From: Maniola hyperantus
Lineage: Eukaryota > Arthropoda > Insecta > Lepidoptera > Nymphalidae
Assembly: GCF_902806685.2 (NCBI RefSeq)
Contig: NC_048549.1
Coordinates: 10,867,594-10,931,593 of the forward strand
Direction of reading: 5' to 3'
Length of the DNA: 64,000 nt
The notes beneath the pieces are model-generated. The model was given only the letters and a program-made list of their open reading frames with translations. It did no database searches and had not been told where the DNA came from. Shown here piece by piece: positions 23,820 to 36,202 of this stretch (position 1 is its first letter; each line of letters begins with the position of its first letter). The translations under genes were made by a program, and so were the position numbers.

Positions 23820-23900
23820 GCGGAACCGGCAGGATTCGAAACTTCGCTGCATCTCTCTTGGAAATAGCGCCCTTTCATCGCTAGACCACGGTTCACTTAT
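23820..23900 (-). mobile_element. tRNA-like SINE head fragment
   Basis: On the minus strand, ACCGTGGTCTAGCGATGAAA resembles a box A region and AGTTTCGAATCCTGCCGGT a box B region. There is no tRNA-like acceptor stem, so a SINE head is more likely than a tRNA gene. Confidence 0.4.
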
Positions 23901-24311
23901 TTCTGTGTGATTAGTATGAAATTTTCATCTCATTTTTAAGGTTTCGTACACGAAGGGTGCCAACGAGACTCTATTACTAGGCCTCCGTTTCGTTCGTCTG
24001 TCTGTCAGCGGGCTGTATCTCATGAACTATAAGTGTGTATTTCTATCGCTGATATAACAATTAACTTCAAAATGGCCGCCATGCAAATTAATAAATAAAA
24101 AGTGCCGCCGCGTCAAAACTTGACGGTAAACTTGATCGTGTGTGGCCAGCCAGTCTAAGCGACTGGTGTTATATAGTATGCTGTACGAGCGCGAGAGACA
24201 AGTTCAATACCTGTCAGTTCCGCAATTTTTGATATACTTTGCTATTTAAAAGTTGATTTAACAGATTTACCTAGACGCAAGTACGACTCTCACTCAAATC
24301 ATGCAAATTAC

Positions 24312-27166
24312 CTATTTCTTTTCATCAGTAAGAAGTTCCAGTATATCCTCAGTACGTTTATGTTCCTTCTTAAACTTTGCCATCTGTTCCTTTGGGACGG
24401 TTCCGTTCAATAAAATCTCTATATTTGTTTTCAGTCGTTTCACAGGTGGCAGAGTTTCGTCAATGCAAGGAGTGTGACCCATAGCCTCCAGTGATTCAAC
24501 TAGCAGATCATCTATAAGACGTTTATTGAAACCTGTATAAAAATAAAGACTTTAGAATCTTACAATATAAAATGTACATGGTAAATATTTACAATACATG
24601 TAAGTGGTTAACTCAAAGTTGAAGAATTTACAGTGTCAATTTACAGGGGTTCCTAGAACAATATTTTTATTTTTTGCAAGTTATCAATCAAATTGTTCTA
24701 ACCGAAAGCTGGGAGCATTTATAAGTAAACCCTAACCACCAGTTTCCATCACCTCTTAAATTTAAAAGGGTAGAACCTTAATCCACACCACCACCTCTTA
24801 AAACTTACCAGTACCTCTTAAAAGCTAAAATAAATTAAAAATCATAACAGCACATATTATATGCCATTTCTTGGCATAGCCCTTCACCAACCAGCACCAA
24901 TATTATAAACTAAATGGTAAATGAACTCACTCATCAATATATTACCCAAGATCTTGTACGATGACTTTGCCTGCCATGTTATAGAATGGCGAAGATGTTC
25001 GCTAGAATAAAAACGCCGGATTGTCAATCTACGCAATGGAATGCGTGCTAATGACACCACTCGTAGAAGATACTCCACAAAAGCACACATCAGCACACAA
25101 AAGTCAAAACACTCGCACGAAATATTTGCAACCCATGAGAAAGTTCAGCGGTGGCCGATGTCGTTTTAAGTTCCTATGATTAATGAATTTAAAACATTAC
25201 AAATCAGTGACTGTGCATAAAACTTTATCTCAAAAGTATTGTTAAGTGTACTTAAATAAACAAATTCAATGAATACATAAAATGAATCTGAAAATCTCTC
25301 GTTTATGTCTTTTACTAGAGATTTTTGAAGTACAAAAGCTATAATGGATTTAATCCAATTATTATTATAAGTAGAAAATCCTTGATTATTTCGACAAATG
25401 AAATGAATGTTGTGAATCGCCAAAACGTTTTCTTTACTGGGCACACACACATAAAGCTTAGGTCACACCAATAAAATAAGAATGTCAAGTGCATTTTTTG
25501 TGTGTAAAGTGTATAATAATAAAAACTACGCACCTAAATATTGCAGTTTCTCTTTGGTAGCGATCATCGTGAGAAGGAGAGCCAATAGGAATCTCATGCG
25601 TGACAAACTCATGACAGACTCGATAACTTCTTCCTCTTCAACCTTGATCGAAGCCTCTATCTTCTCTTCAAATGAAAGTTCTCTTTCTCCCACTTTACAG
25701 ACTTTGGCATGATTTTCAAGATGTACCTTCAATTTGAAAAACTGTTGACACTTTTTACACCTATAAGGGTTCTCTTTACCGTGAATTTTTCTCATATGCG
25801 CTTTCATATGTGGCAATTGTGAAAATGACATAGGACACATTGCACATTCAAATGGCTTTTCACCAGTGTGACGTCGGATATGCAACATGAGAGCATTAGA
25901 ATGAGTGAACGGTCTGTTACATATTCTGCAAGGGTACGGCCGAGCTCCTGTGTGAGAACGTCGATGGACAGTCAACTGAGTCGATTGTGTAAAGGTCTGT
26001 CCGCAGTCTGGACATTTATGTGGACGTCGCTTCTCGTGTGTACGCATATGCTCCGATAGATGACCTTTAAGGTATTTTTTACATATTGCACACTGTATTC
26101 TGATACCGGCATGACATATTTGTACATGACGTCTCATTGAATTCATCCGTAAAAACTCCTTACCACAATGTTGACAAATAAAGTCTTTGACTCGCAGATG
26201 AGTCTTGAAATGCATTGATAGTTTATTTCTGCAGTCAAAGCTTTGTTCACATATTATACAGTCGTACAGACCGCTGACCAGATGTTGCTTTTCATGTTGT
26301 ATTAAATCAATTTGCTCCAAGAATTTCTCTTTACAGTAAATGCATTTGAACATTGTTTCTGTGTTGGTGTGGGAAGCCATGTGTACCATCAAGTTTTCTC
26401 TCAACAGGAAAGGTTTGTCACACAAGTTGCACATGTAATGTTGGTCCCAATCTGGGTGTTGCCTTGTAATATGAGCTGATAAATATAACTGTTTACGGAA
26501 AACTTTTTTGCAGTTGCCGCATGGGAACTTCTTTACATCCAGATGCAAATACATATGTCTCCTTATGGATGATTTGGTATCAAATTGTTTATGGCAATAA
26601 TCACATTGAAAAATACCTTTCTTTGGTTTGCGTTTGTTTTGTGGATATTTCCGCAAACGAGGCCCTTTATCCAAGTATTTCTTTGTTTTATACTCTTTAT
26701 CTTTTGAAGAAATTTCTGAAATCTTTTCACAATTAGAATTTTGGTCACTGACTATAATGTTATTGTTATTTAAATGATTTCTTTGAGATATAATTGTAGG
26801 TTTTTCCTTATTGTCACAAATTAATAATTCATTTTTCAAAATGTCATTGCATAATCTTAAATTATCCTTGTTCTTCCGTTTAATATGTCCGTTTTCATTC
26901 AAAAATCTATCCTTCACTATATGAATCTTCTTTTTAAGTTTGGAATCTGTTACGAGCACTGTGTCTTTCACCTTATCTTTCACGAGCTGGTTGAGAGAAG
27001 ATTTAATTTTTTCATTTGATCGTGAAGTATTAGTAGTTTTTATTAGAGAGCGAGTCTTCACATTGTTAAAACCTGATAACGATTTGTGTTTACCAATTTT
27101 ACCACTCCCTTTTACTGTTTTCGACACAGTTTTGGATGAGTTAACTCTAATCTTTACATTAGCCAT
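24312..27166 (-). CDS. C2H2 zinc-finger protein (11 fingers)
   Basis: Two coding exons: 25534-27166 and 24312-24532, joined in phase 1 by GT-AG, giving 617 aa. An N-terminal basic, low-complexity region of about 185 residues is followed by eleven consecutive zinc fingers; the first is CDYCHKQF...HMYLH, fingers 8-10 have classical TGxRPY/TGEKPF linkers and the last ends Cys-X-X-X-Cys (C2HC). Finger 7 is short (CAICKKYLKGHLSEHMRTH). After the fingers comes an acidic stretch, a helical segment (SLSRMRFLLALLLTMI) and, in the small second exon, a helical tail ending LLTDEKK. This is a probable nuclear DNA-binding regulator; target and named orthologue were not recognised. The ATG at 27166 has a good context (ATCATGGCT). 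The roughly 1-kb intron holds no obvious further exon. Confidence 0.88.
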
Positions 27167-28805
27167 GATAAAAACTAGTACATGTTATCACTGGTTAGCA
27201 AGCTTTAATATGTTACTAACTTGTATAATAATCTGTAGCAAAAAGCGAAAGAGACCACCACCAGCGAAGAGTAGACCAAAAAAATTAGTAAAATGTACGC
27301 CTTTGAGTGTAATTACGATTTTCGAATGACGTGCTCAGCGTGAGTACTTACATGCACTGCTTAGTTACTTCAGTAATCACCTCTAAATAAACCGATCAGT
27401 TACGTGCATTGATAACGAGCGATGTTCTAACGTGTGAAGGACGGAGCCTCTGCCTTTTGTCTTAAATAAATAAGACGATTACCTTGTGCGATCTTCAAAC
27501 AATGAATATCGATCTTAAAACAACCTCGGTGTATTCTATTTTAAATGAACATCGCGTTTGATTTGTCACGCCAACATTGTAATTTAGTTAATCGAAACAT
27601 AGTACGACGTTCACTGAAAACACTTTTTCAATTCCAATCAAGTAAATATTTCAGCAATAAGTAGGTAGGTACCTACTTCACTGACTTCACTTCACTGTTT
27701 TTTTAGGTTTTTTATTTTTATTCTTTTGATAATAAACGTCAAATTGCAAGCTATCAAAAAACCTTTGACTTGAGGCTAGTAGCGACATCTATATTTAGAC
27801 TCACAAACTACAACTTTAATTTTCATGAAAAATTTCGGGAAATTCTTGAAGAAATTTCTTATTTCTTACACAACCCGCTGGCCACTACCTACCTTTACTT
27901 TGCTAAATAGGTACCTACTTATTAAGTTTGTTAGTTTGCTACAAGAATAGAAGCGCTAGGTAGGTACCTAGGTATTTAATAAATATTAGCCTGCCTAATG
28001 TACCTACCTATTATTTTTATGTTTATTTTTTTGCTATGTAGGTACAGCGCGTCAGACGTAAGTACATAGGTACTATTATGAAGTTATACCTACCTATTGC
28101 GGCGTACAAAAACCGAGATATCGCAATAAAAACCTCAATTCCACAAAATGTGCATGCCGCATGCGGCACAATGCTACATGTGTGGATGTGGGTTCTGATT
28201 GGTAGACCACTTATTTTTAAACGAAACCGAACTGCACTTTGTTTCGTACGTTGCACTCCCTAAATATAATATTATTATTAAACTCTTTGCGTGCACTGCA
28301 CTGCATGGAAGTTCGCTTGAAATAAAATACACTTAGGTAGTTATACCTAGCTGTTGGTAGTCTGCAGTGTAGTGCAGCTTGATTTAATTTTAACTCGTGA
28401 TCACGTGCTTAATTACGTGTTCGAACGAAGAGCTACTTCGAAGCGCGAATGAATACGTCGGCGATTAGGTACCAACCTTGAATAAAATTATTACTTGTAT
28501 TGTTAGTTGTTACAATTATTTAGGTACCTATGTGTGTAGGTAATTATTTAACTAAATTGTCCAAAAGATCTATCAAATATAAAGTAGACCACAGTAACAT
28601 ACCTAGGTACCTTTTCTCTAATTAGTAGGTACTTACCTATCAAAGTGTCTGTGTATTCGCTTGAAACTCCTAAACTATTAGCTCGCACCTGAGATCCTTG
28701 CCTTGCTTAGTAAGCTTAGTAATAAGTTGGCAATGGGTTAATGGTTAATTACCTATTTTTCAAATTTTAAGGGGTAGGTATCTACCTACTTGTAGAATAG
28801 GCAGG

Positions 28806-29118
28806 TCATCATCATCATGATCAACCCATCACCGGCTCATTGCAGAGCACGGGTCTCCTCTCAGAGTGAGAAGGGTTTGGCCATAGTCTACCACGCTGGC
28901 TGACTTCACACACCTTTGAGAACATTATGGAGAACTCTCAGGCATGCAGATTTCCTGACGAATGTTTTCCTTCACCATTAAATCACTCACTTATTTAATT
29001 ATTTAGAACTATGTGCGTTATAACTCCGAAAAGTTAGAGGTGCGTGCCCGGGAATCGGGATCGGACCCCCCGACCTCAGATTAGAAGGCGGACGTCCTAA
29101 CCACTAGGCTATCACAGC
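28806..29118 (-). mobile_element. SINE family 1, near full length
   Basis: Reads, on the minus strand, from AAGCTGTGATAGCCTAGTGG (box A) through a box B and CTAACTTTTCGGAGTTATA to a GATGATGATGA-type tail. About 310 bp; one of the best-preserved copies in the window. Confidence 0.75.
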
Positions 29119-29404
29119 TTAGGTAGGTACTTACGTTAAGTTCTAGTATTCAATTTATTAATTAAAATTTCGCAAATAAGTACCTAGTTACAGTAAAATA
29201 ATTACTTATACTTACTTATTATGGATACCAAATATTTTATTATATCACAAGACAAAAAAATCAAATGCGTTGAAGTCTTTAATATCAAACTACATTTTAC
29301 TATTAAAAGACATCAACGATATACCTATCTAGGTAGATGACGTGATTCTGGTAGCTTGGAATAAGAATCAGAATACATAATACTTAGGTACAGACTTATT
29401 TCAG

Positions 29405-29700
29405 GCCTTTAGCTTCTTCTTCTTGAAATACCGCCTCCTATCGGAGATTGGCAACCATTAGGGCTATCTGCGTCTTGGAAACTGCTGTGTGGAAAAGAGA
29501 TCGGGTACTCTTCCCGTACCATTGGCGTAAATTGTTTAGCCACGATGTTCTTCTTCGGACAGGTGGTCTTCTGCCGGCTATTTTGCCCTGAATAATGAGC
29601 TAAAGGAGGTCGTATTTGCTATTCCTCATAATGTGGCCGAAGTACCGCACTTTTATGGTCTTCAGAATTTCAGGAGCCTTTAGCGCAGAATGTTAAAAGT
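29405..29700 (-). mobile_element. LINE 3' fragment (reverse transcriptase C-terminus)
   Basis: The minus-strand translation contains FGHIMRNSKYDLL, GKIAGRRPVRRRTSWLNNLR and SKTQIALMVANLR, the usual end of a LINE reverse transcriptase ORF in insects. One stop interrupts it. Family assignment beyond non-LTR retrotransposon is uncertain. Confidence 0.6.
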
Positions 29701-30184
29701 CAACCCTATCGTAACTTCGTAAGTCTTACGTTCGATTTTTATCAATGGCAGACTTGCGATGGTTAATTAATTCAGACCTAATTCCAGGTACCTAGGTAAG
29801 CGATCTCACTTGGTAGTAAGTAAGTCTGAGATAGAGGCGGTCTAACCAGAAAGGAGTTTTAACAAATAGATAGACGTTGGTGGGATCAACAAAAAAATCA
29901 TGCAAAATTTTACAGGAGAGGTGATCAACGGGTGAGTGAGTCAGTCAGTCAATCAGTAAATCAGCACGAGCAGCTATATATCTACATATTATTAACGTGT
30001 AAGTATATAATTTATCTACGCCCAGTGTGATGTAATTACGTGTTGTAGGTCCCTACGTTATTATTGTTAATACAGTGATGTTGACATTTTCCTCCTTATC
30101 TTGCCTATTGTAATTTGTACCTAACACATGTAGCACTATACCTATTACAAAACTCACTCTCTCATTTGATAAAACTAACTCTTG

Positions 30185-30373
30185 TACAGTACGCGGCAAA
30201 AAGTAGATAGCAGACTTTAGACGGAGATAGCAGATTTGTAGAGCATTGTATCTGCCGTTGCGACCGACAAAACGTCATAGGTATAGGTAAGTATGAATGA
30301 TAGAGACGACGCTCTACAAAGCCGAAATGTCATTCTAAAGGCCGATGTACATTACTTTCTGCCGCGTACTGTA
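30185..30373. mobile_element. MITE family A copy
   Basis: TACAGTACGCGGCAAAAAGT on the left, CTTTCTGCCGCGTACTGTA on the right; interior palindrome with CTACAAAGCCGAAATGTC. The cleanest termini of the family in this window. Confidence 0.75.
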
Positions 30374-30494
30374 CGTTTATATTATGTTTGTTGCGATCAC
30401 AAGCTAGACTTCACTAGAACAGCTGAGATCCCCGCTGCTGCTCCTCCGTGGTGCCGACCTGGCAACTGTACGCTTCGAGCTCGTACGTACGTAC

Positions 30495-30700
30495 CTACCT
30501 CTTATGCCAATGGTGCGCGAATTCCCGTAGCCGGTTGTAGTTCCCCTCCGATGAAACGAGGTCCGTGTAGAAGACCGGCCCCGCTTCCTCGCGTACCATC
30601 CCATCTAACATCGTTAACCGCAAGTCCTTATAAAAGTGACACTCCCACAGCACATGGTGCCTATCCTCGTCGCCAAAGCTGGATGGATGGACAGCGGAGG
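30495..30700 (-). mobile_element. R1-type LINE 3' end
   Basis: The minus-strand frame reads HHVLWECHFYKDLRLTML, then GPVFYTDLVSSEGNYNRL and REFAHHWHKR before a stop. This is the characteristic C-terminus of R1-clade non-LTR retrotransposon polymerases. Only the end survives; the upstream part of the frame is unrelated. Confidence 0.65.
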
Positions 30701-31087
30701 CTAGTAATAGGGTTCTGATGGCACCCTTCGAATACGGAACCGGCAACCCTACTAAAATAAAACTGTCATCTATGGACGCTGAAACATGGCGCTCGGCGAA
30801 TGGCCGCATGCCCAGCGTCTGGCTGCGTTATGTTCTGCTTTCTCCATTGTTTACTTGACAATGGGCGACTTGCATCACGTTTATAAATCTAGCGGCCCTC
30901 ATACTACTGTTTATTTTACCACTAAACTCTATTTAAGTAGCTAATTTTAATACATAAGTATAACATGCTTATGAAAATTGGTCAAGTGCGAGTCGGACTT
31001 GCACACGAAGGGTTCCGTACCTTCGTATACCAGACATAACACTTTAAATTTTTTTAAATCTTTCATGGCGGCCCTTTTGTTTTCACT

Positions 31088-31465
31088 AAGTATACTTACT
31101 AGCTTATTCCTGCGACTTCGTCCGCGTGGATTACACAAGTTTCAAACCCCTATTTCACCCCTTAGGGGTTGAATTTTCAAAAATTCTTTCTTAGCGGATG
31201 CCTACGTCATAATAGCTATCTGCATGCCAAACAGCCCGATCCGTCCAGTATGCTGTGCTGTGTGCTGTGTGCAGAGCTGTGCGTTGATAGATCAGTCAGT
31301 CAGTCAGATATTTAGATTTGCTGTTATAGCAATACACTGTATACGCATTCTATGATTTCAACTCGACCTAAACGAGATACGTGCACGTGTCCGTGTGTAG
31401 ACAGACGGACAGAGAGAAAGATAGACAGACGGACAGACACACTTTCGCATTTATAATATTAGGTA
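31088..31465 (-). repeat. 'GCGACTTCGTCCGCGTGGAT' dispersed repeat
   Basis: From CTTATTCCTGCGACTTCGTC through a GTCA and GACA microsatellite to CTTTCGCATTTATAATATTA. A longer variant of the family, related internally to the copies at 1425 and 60253 (TTTCAAACCCCTATTT). Confidence 0.55.
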
Positions 31466-31499
31466 GTAAGTATGAATTAAATTATTGTTAAGCGTGACT

Positions 31500-31835
31500 T
31501 TAATATTCCCCGTTTCCCCTCCAATCCAAACACACTAAGCGTAAAACTTGTGCTAAGAATAAGTCTGTTCGACAGTAAAGTGCAACGACTTGAGTTTGAA
31601 CCTTTGAACTGTCGACTTTTTGAACTCCAGTTCGCTTCCCGACCTATTTTTTTAAAAAGAATATTAGCCATGTTAAAAGACTAATAACTAAGTATTCCCC
31701 TTTCCTCTCCAACTAAGCGTCAAGCTTGTGCTAGGAGTAGACTGTACGACAATAGTGCAACGGGCAGTGTTTGAACCGTCAACCTTTCGGTTTTCAGTCC
31801 ACTCCTTTACCCGTTGAGCTATTGAGGTTATGAAG
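31500..31835 (-). mobile_element. tRNA-Phe-like SINE, two adjacent copies
   Basis: On the minus strand, AATAGCTCAACGGGTAAAGG (box A) and ACTGAAAACCGAAAGG (anticodon-arm-like, GAA position) then GGTTCAAACACTGCC (box B) resemble tRNA-Phe. The better copy is 31688-31835; an older, more diverged one covers about 31500-31685. A third lies at 36425-36592. Confidence 0.6.
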
Positions 31836-32379
31836 TGACTTCTAAGCAGGATACAACCTGTACAAACAAGCACAAGTACAAGTAGGTACTTAATGGCATA
31901 TTAGGTACCTATTGTGCAATCATAATCTACCTATTATATTATCTTAAGTCAAACAATTGTATCTCAGCACGAAATTAAAACAAAAAAAATAAGATAAGAT
32001 TAAAATTGAGCATGCAACCGTATTCAAATAGTTTAATAACGTTATTGTCTCGACATAAGTTAGTATCTAATAACAATGCTATTTGGTAATGTTCAGTTTG
32101 CTACAATTTTGTAACGCACGAATTCCCCTTTTATATTGCGATATTTTGTTGTATGCAATGTTATTTTTGAGGATTTAATTTCCCATACAAATGGGTATTG
32201 TAATTGCCAACTGAACATACACATTTACATTACGTTCTATTACTTCATAGATCAGAAGTAAATTCTACACGATCTACACAGCCTCATTGTTTGTAATGTA
32301 CACAAATAGGTATGAAAGGACAGCGCAAGTTTCATAGAAGTTATTAAATAATTTTCATAGAAGTCTAGATGATAGATCA

Positions 32380-32600
32380 GAGATCCTACGTGATGCCCGC
32401 GACTTCGTAAATTCGTGCGTTAAAAATCCCGTGAAAACACATTGATTTCCCGGGATAAAAAGTAGCCCATGTCACTACTCACTCCTCCTAGCTCCAGGTC
32501 TTTAACTAAGTATACCCATGCAAGAAATGCACGTTGATCCGTTGCGACGTGATTGAAGGACAGAGATACAGTTTACTTATTATAACGTAACACTAGAAAT
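32380..32600 (-). repeat. 'GATGCCCGCGACTTCG' dispersed repeat
   Basis: Reads GATGCCCGCGACTTCG, TCCCGTGAAAACACATTGAT, GGGATAAAAAGTAGCCCATG and CGTTGCGACGTGATTGAAGG. Its distal end (TTTCGCATTTATAATA) is lost. Confidence 0.55.
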
Positions 32601-32899
32601 CAGATCATTGTTTCGATACGGCTAGGTAGGTACTTGTCGAATTGATTGACCCAACGACCGGACACTAGGGGCCAAACGGTTGAGTTCCTCAATTATTCAA
32701 TATCAATACCAAGTACCTACCCACATACTATGTTACGTATCTACGTACCTACTACCTATATATATACTGATGGCTGACCGCTTGGGTCATGGCCCATATG
32801 CTGATATAGGCTATATATTGTACCTACCTACCTACTGATATCTGTATACAGTCCAGTGCATTTTAAATGATTTTGTAAGCAAGGGTCAGTAAAAGGTGC

Positions 32900-33069
32900 A
32901 CAGTACGCGGCCGAAAGTAATGTACCTACATCGGCCTTTAGAATGACATTTCGGCTTTATAGAGCGTTGTCTCTGTCACTGATACCTATAATATGACATT
33001 TTGTCGGTCTTTATGACAGGGACAGCGCTCTACAAATCTGCTATCGTCTTCTAAAGTTCTCTACTGTCC
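32900..33069. mobile_element. MITE family A copy
   Basis: Begins ACAGTACGCGGCCGAAAGTA and contains GGCCTTTAGAATGACATTTC; the right end (CTCTACTGTCC) is degraded. Confidence 0.65.
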
Positions 33070-33264
33070 TGCCTACTTAATTTAGTATCGGCGTGTTACC
33101 TACACAACATTCATGATGGATTCATGATAAATGTTGTGTAGGTAAGAACTGAGTAGAGGTCTTCTCTCAGAATGAGTAGGGTTTAGGCCAGGCCAAGTGT
33201 GAATTTAAACCTAACATAAGTACTCCGAAAAATTAAAAGGCGCGTTTTAAGTAAGTATGAATAA

Positions 33265-33412
33265 TGTTGGTTCTCCATAATGTCCTCAAAGGTGTGTGAA
33301 GTCTGCCAATCCGCACTGGACCAGCGTGGCAGATTAAGCACTTCTTAATCTGAGAGGAGACCCGTGCTCAATAGTGGGCCGGTGATGGGTTGATCATGAT
33401 CATCATGACGTT
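33265..33412 (+). mobile_element. SINE family 1, 3' half
   Basis: Has GTTCTCCATAATGTCCTCAA, CTGCCAATCCGCACTGG and the GATGGGTTGATCATGATCAT tail. A hairpin of CCTACACAACATT / AATGTTGTGTAGG arms lies just upstream (33098-33142). Confidence 0.6.
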
Positions 33413-34244
33413 GATATACCTGCCTTAGGCACAGAATACAATAGTAGGTATCTACTATTAGAATGAAAACCACTTTGATATACCTACTTTAGAAGGCTTT
33501 TATTCATGTTCACATAGTAATTATTAATATCCACACAAATCTGAAAAAAAAAAATTAATTTCGTACCCAACCAAGAACCACAAAGCTATTTAGACAGGGT
33601 ATATCTACTGGATTGATTACCTATTAACTACCTATCCATCTTCGACCACAATAATATGACGAATATTCTTTTAAAACGAAATTGCAATCGAATTATCTAT
33701 TAAATAGGTAATGCATCATCATTCATCTCATCACTTTATCAATGCGCAAGGTGAGATCAGTGAAGCGCAAACTCGTAAACAATAAAAAAAATCATATCGC
33801 GCATTTTTAGATAACTTTAATTCTTATTTCTAAGCTATCAGGGACTAAAATTGCTTGATGTAACTTACCTACTACATAATGTGGCTTACCGTATCTCAGT
33901 TTATCAGTTAATACCTCAGCCTACAAAATTCTTATAAGATCAGTGAACTTTCGGCGACACTGAAGAGATTTAACGCGACAACCCAATTTCTTTTCGTAAT
34001 TACGTCACAGTCTACTTGTACTTAAGATCTCTCGAAAAGTAGGTACCTTGCACGAACCTGATGTCGCTAAGATGGAAAATTAGAGATAGATTTAGAGGTA
34101 GTAGAACAGAGAAGCTGTAGAGTTGCATTTTTAAACTAGGTATTTTAAGATTGACTTAATTATTTTTAAACAATAAAGGAAAAGCTTTTTTTGAAAAGCT
34201 CGTTTGAAGACCTATTTGAAGAAAATGGGCATTTTATAGGAGAT

Positions 34245-34550
34245 CCGTAGGAGAACTAGAGTAGGTACGACACAGCTCAACGGGTTGCGAAGCTGAAGTG
34301 GCAATGGGCAAGGCACATAGTTCGTAAAACCGATAGACGTTGGGATCTCAAGGTGCTGGAATGGCGACCTCGCACCGGAAGACGCAGTGTTGGAAGACCC
34401 CCCACTAGGTGGACGGACGATATCAGACGAGTCGCGGGGAGCCGCTGGATTCAGGCGGCGCAAGACCGTGGCGTGTGGAAGCCCCTACATAAGGGACCTA
34501 TTTTCAGCAGTGAACGTCCGTCGGTTGCGGGTTAATGATGATGATGATCA
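34245..34550 (+). mobile_element. RTE-type LINE 3' end
   Basis: Shifted but readable frames give LEWRPRTGRRSVGRPPTRWT, DDIRRVAGSRWIQAAQDRG and VWKPL, the classical C-terminus of RTE-like reverse transcriptases, followed by ATGATGATGATGATC. Related fragments: 37620-37860 (minus), 49330-49700 (minus) and 63285-63475 (plus). Confidence 0.75.
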
Positions 34551-35317
34551 GCATTTTATTAAAAATAGCAATGAGATTTTGTGTAGGTTCCGGTACCTAC
34601 GCATTGTCTTTTAATTTTTATGGTCCATCGTCTTACGAAAGAACCGTGGCTGAAGACATTTCAAAAGACTTGAGCAAATTCTTATAACTGACTCACTTGA
34701 TAAAATAGAATATATGTAACTAAAAATCAAGCTGTAGAGCTTGCTCTCTTTCTCTCTTCACGTCGCGTAATCTTCATTGCATGAGGAGTTTTCTTGGGAT
34801 AATATTGCAGTGTGATCCCAGGTTTCCTGGAACCCAGATCAACGTGGAATTTCTTTCTTACTGCGGGATTGAGAGGCTTTCTACACTAGGTAGCTAGATA
34901 CACAAACTCGATTATAACTTAGATAGCTCGATAGTGCACAGGAGTTCAAAGTTTCAAGCCAGGGTATGCAGGACGTCATCCATGACTGTACATCCGTGGG
35001 ACTGTACTGATCTTCATCTAACGTTGAGTTGTTTTTCAAAAAAAAGTTATCTACGTGAGTTTTCACAACGGGTTTGTCGTTTGGTCCGAGTTCGATCCAT
35101 ATCACGCTTGTTCTTAAATATCGTACAAATTATCTAAAACAACGTTCTCGCTCTATATCCCTTCATCCGCCATTGCCGCCATGAGCTAAAGTAGGTCCTC
35201 AACATAATTTAGAGCTGCGGAAACTTAGAACAATAACTTACGAATAGGCACCTAGGGCCACACTAGAGACTTTTTGTTTTCCCACTTTTTGTCTTGTCGA
35301 TACCGTGAGGACATGAA

Positions 35318-35388
35318 AGGGATCAGATTTGTCCATTTTATCCAAATCTCATAACATCTGAATAAAATGGACACATTTGGATCCCTTA
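35318..35388. repeat. Imperfect inverted repeat (hairpin)
   Basis: AGGGATCAGATTTGTCCATT pairs with the complement region around AATGGACACATTTGGATCCC. About 25-bp arms with few mismatches and a 20-base centre. No coding content. Confidence 0.6.
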
Positions 35389-36202
35389 TTTTTCTCGTAT
35401 CTATTAATGCTTGACCTTACATCTACGTGTCTCTCTCTTCTCTCCCTGCCTCACTTCCTAATTGCTGTGGGTCGTGACCCTTTCCATTAATCACATAATG
35501 ATAGAGATTCCTTTGGATAGTAATGCGGTGAGTTTTTCGGCCCTTGCTACCAGGTCTGATTGCCACCAAGCGCTGGCCTATAATATTAAAAAAAAATACA
35601 ATAGTATTGAAAATGCCGATGAACTTGAGCTGAACATATATACAGCATATTACATTATAACATATATTATTATAATATACATTATAACATATACCTACAT
35701 TATATTATATTATAACATAGCATATTTTATATTTTGTTTTATAAAGATGTTTTTCATTCAAAATTTAGGGTCAAATTTGAACTGTTGTCAGTGTATTTTA
35801 TAACTTTTATAAGTTTTATAACCTTTTGGGACAGGCAATGATGATTGTTGATTTTACAGCCTAGTCAGCCATAATAATCCTAATAAGTCAGTAATATCCG
35901 CGTGTAAATTTGGAGTTCTCATGCCAACTTTTGGTCGTGCGACATGTCGCTAATGAGTTCTCACATTGTCTAGAATGTTAAAGAATGAGCGGGGATCGTT
36001 TTCCACTGGCTGCACTTCTTATTGTCTCATGATTCTTGACTTCCACATTTTATTTCTTGTCTCGAATCCGTGGTGAGAGGAAGCCATTGTTTAGTTACGC
36101 GCCAACTTTTGACAGTGGTTTTTTTTTTTTACGCAAGACAAGGCACTTGCTGGAAGTCTAGTGGGCCTAGGTAATATTTGATGTCTGCTCTTCATAGTGA
36201 AA

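Larger units (their letters stand above)
18400..24311. other. Gene-free interval between SLC38A10 and the zinc-finger gene
   Basis: No exon could be supported on either strand. It begins with the presumed promoter of the transporter and holds MITE D (18545-18740), MITE E and F fragments (19255-19495), one long AGGGTTCCGTACC repeat (20091-20519), a GATGCCCGCGAC fragment (21508-21600) and a tRNA-like SINE scrap near 23820-23900. From about 21650 to 23300 it is strikingly AT-rich with no recognisable repeat or gene. Confidence 0.6.
27167..36202. other. Repeat-filled interval without recognised genes
   Basis: Starts with the presumed promoter of the zinc-finger gene. Contains SINE 1 copies (28806-29118, 33265-33412), a LINE tail (29405-29700), an R1-type LINE end (30495-30700), two MITE A copies (30185-30373, 32900-33069), tRNA-Phe-like SINEs (31500-31835), GATGCCCGCGAC repeats (31088-31465, 32380-32600), an RTE tail (34245-34550), an inverted repeat (35318-35388) and AT microsatellites (35640-35730). 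Between about 27.6 and 34 kb the motif TAGGTA/TACCTA is unusually frequent. Confidence 0.6.

Noticed and set aside
23820..23900. Nuclear tRNA gene
   Set aside because: Box A and B-like motifs are present but there are no paired acceptor-stem ends; same reasoning for the SINE heads at 9366, 31688, 36425 and 56268.
24884..25096. Candidate middle exon of the zinc-finger gene
   Set aside because: From every plausible acceptor the required phase reaches a stop quickly, while direct joining of 25534 to 24532 is in phase and gives a coherent helical tail.
30293..30718. Plus-strand open frame of 141 codons
   Set aside because: It overlaps, on the opposite strand, the R1-type LINE end and begins inside a MITE; the composition is not protein-like.
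34353..34614. Two overlapping plus-strand frames with WTDDIRRVAGSRW-type motifs as a host gene
   Set aside because: These are the well-known end of RTE reverse transcriptase, truncated and frameshifted.
35462..35803. Plus-strand open frame of 113 codons
   Set aside because: The second half is AT microsatellite and the first half matches repeat scraps seen near 34780 and 56530; no domain.
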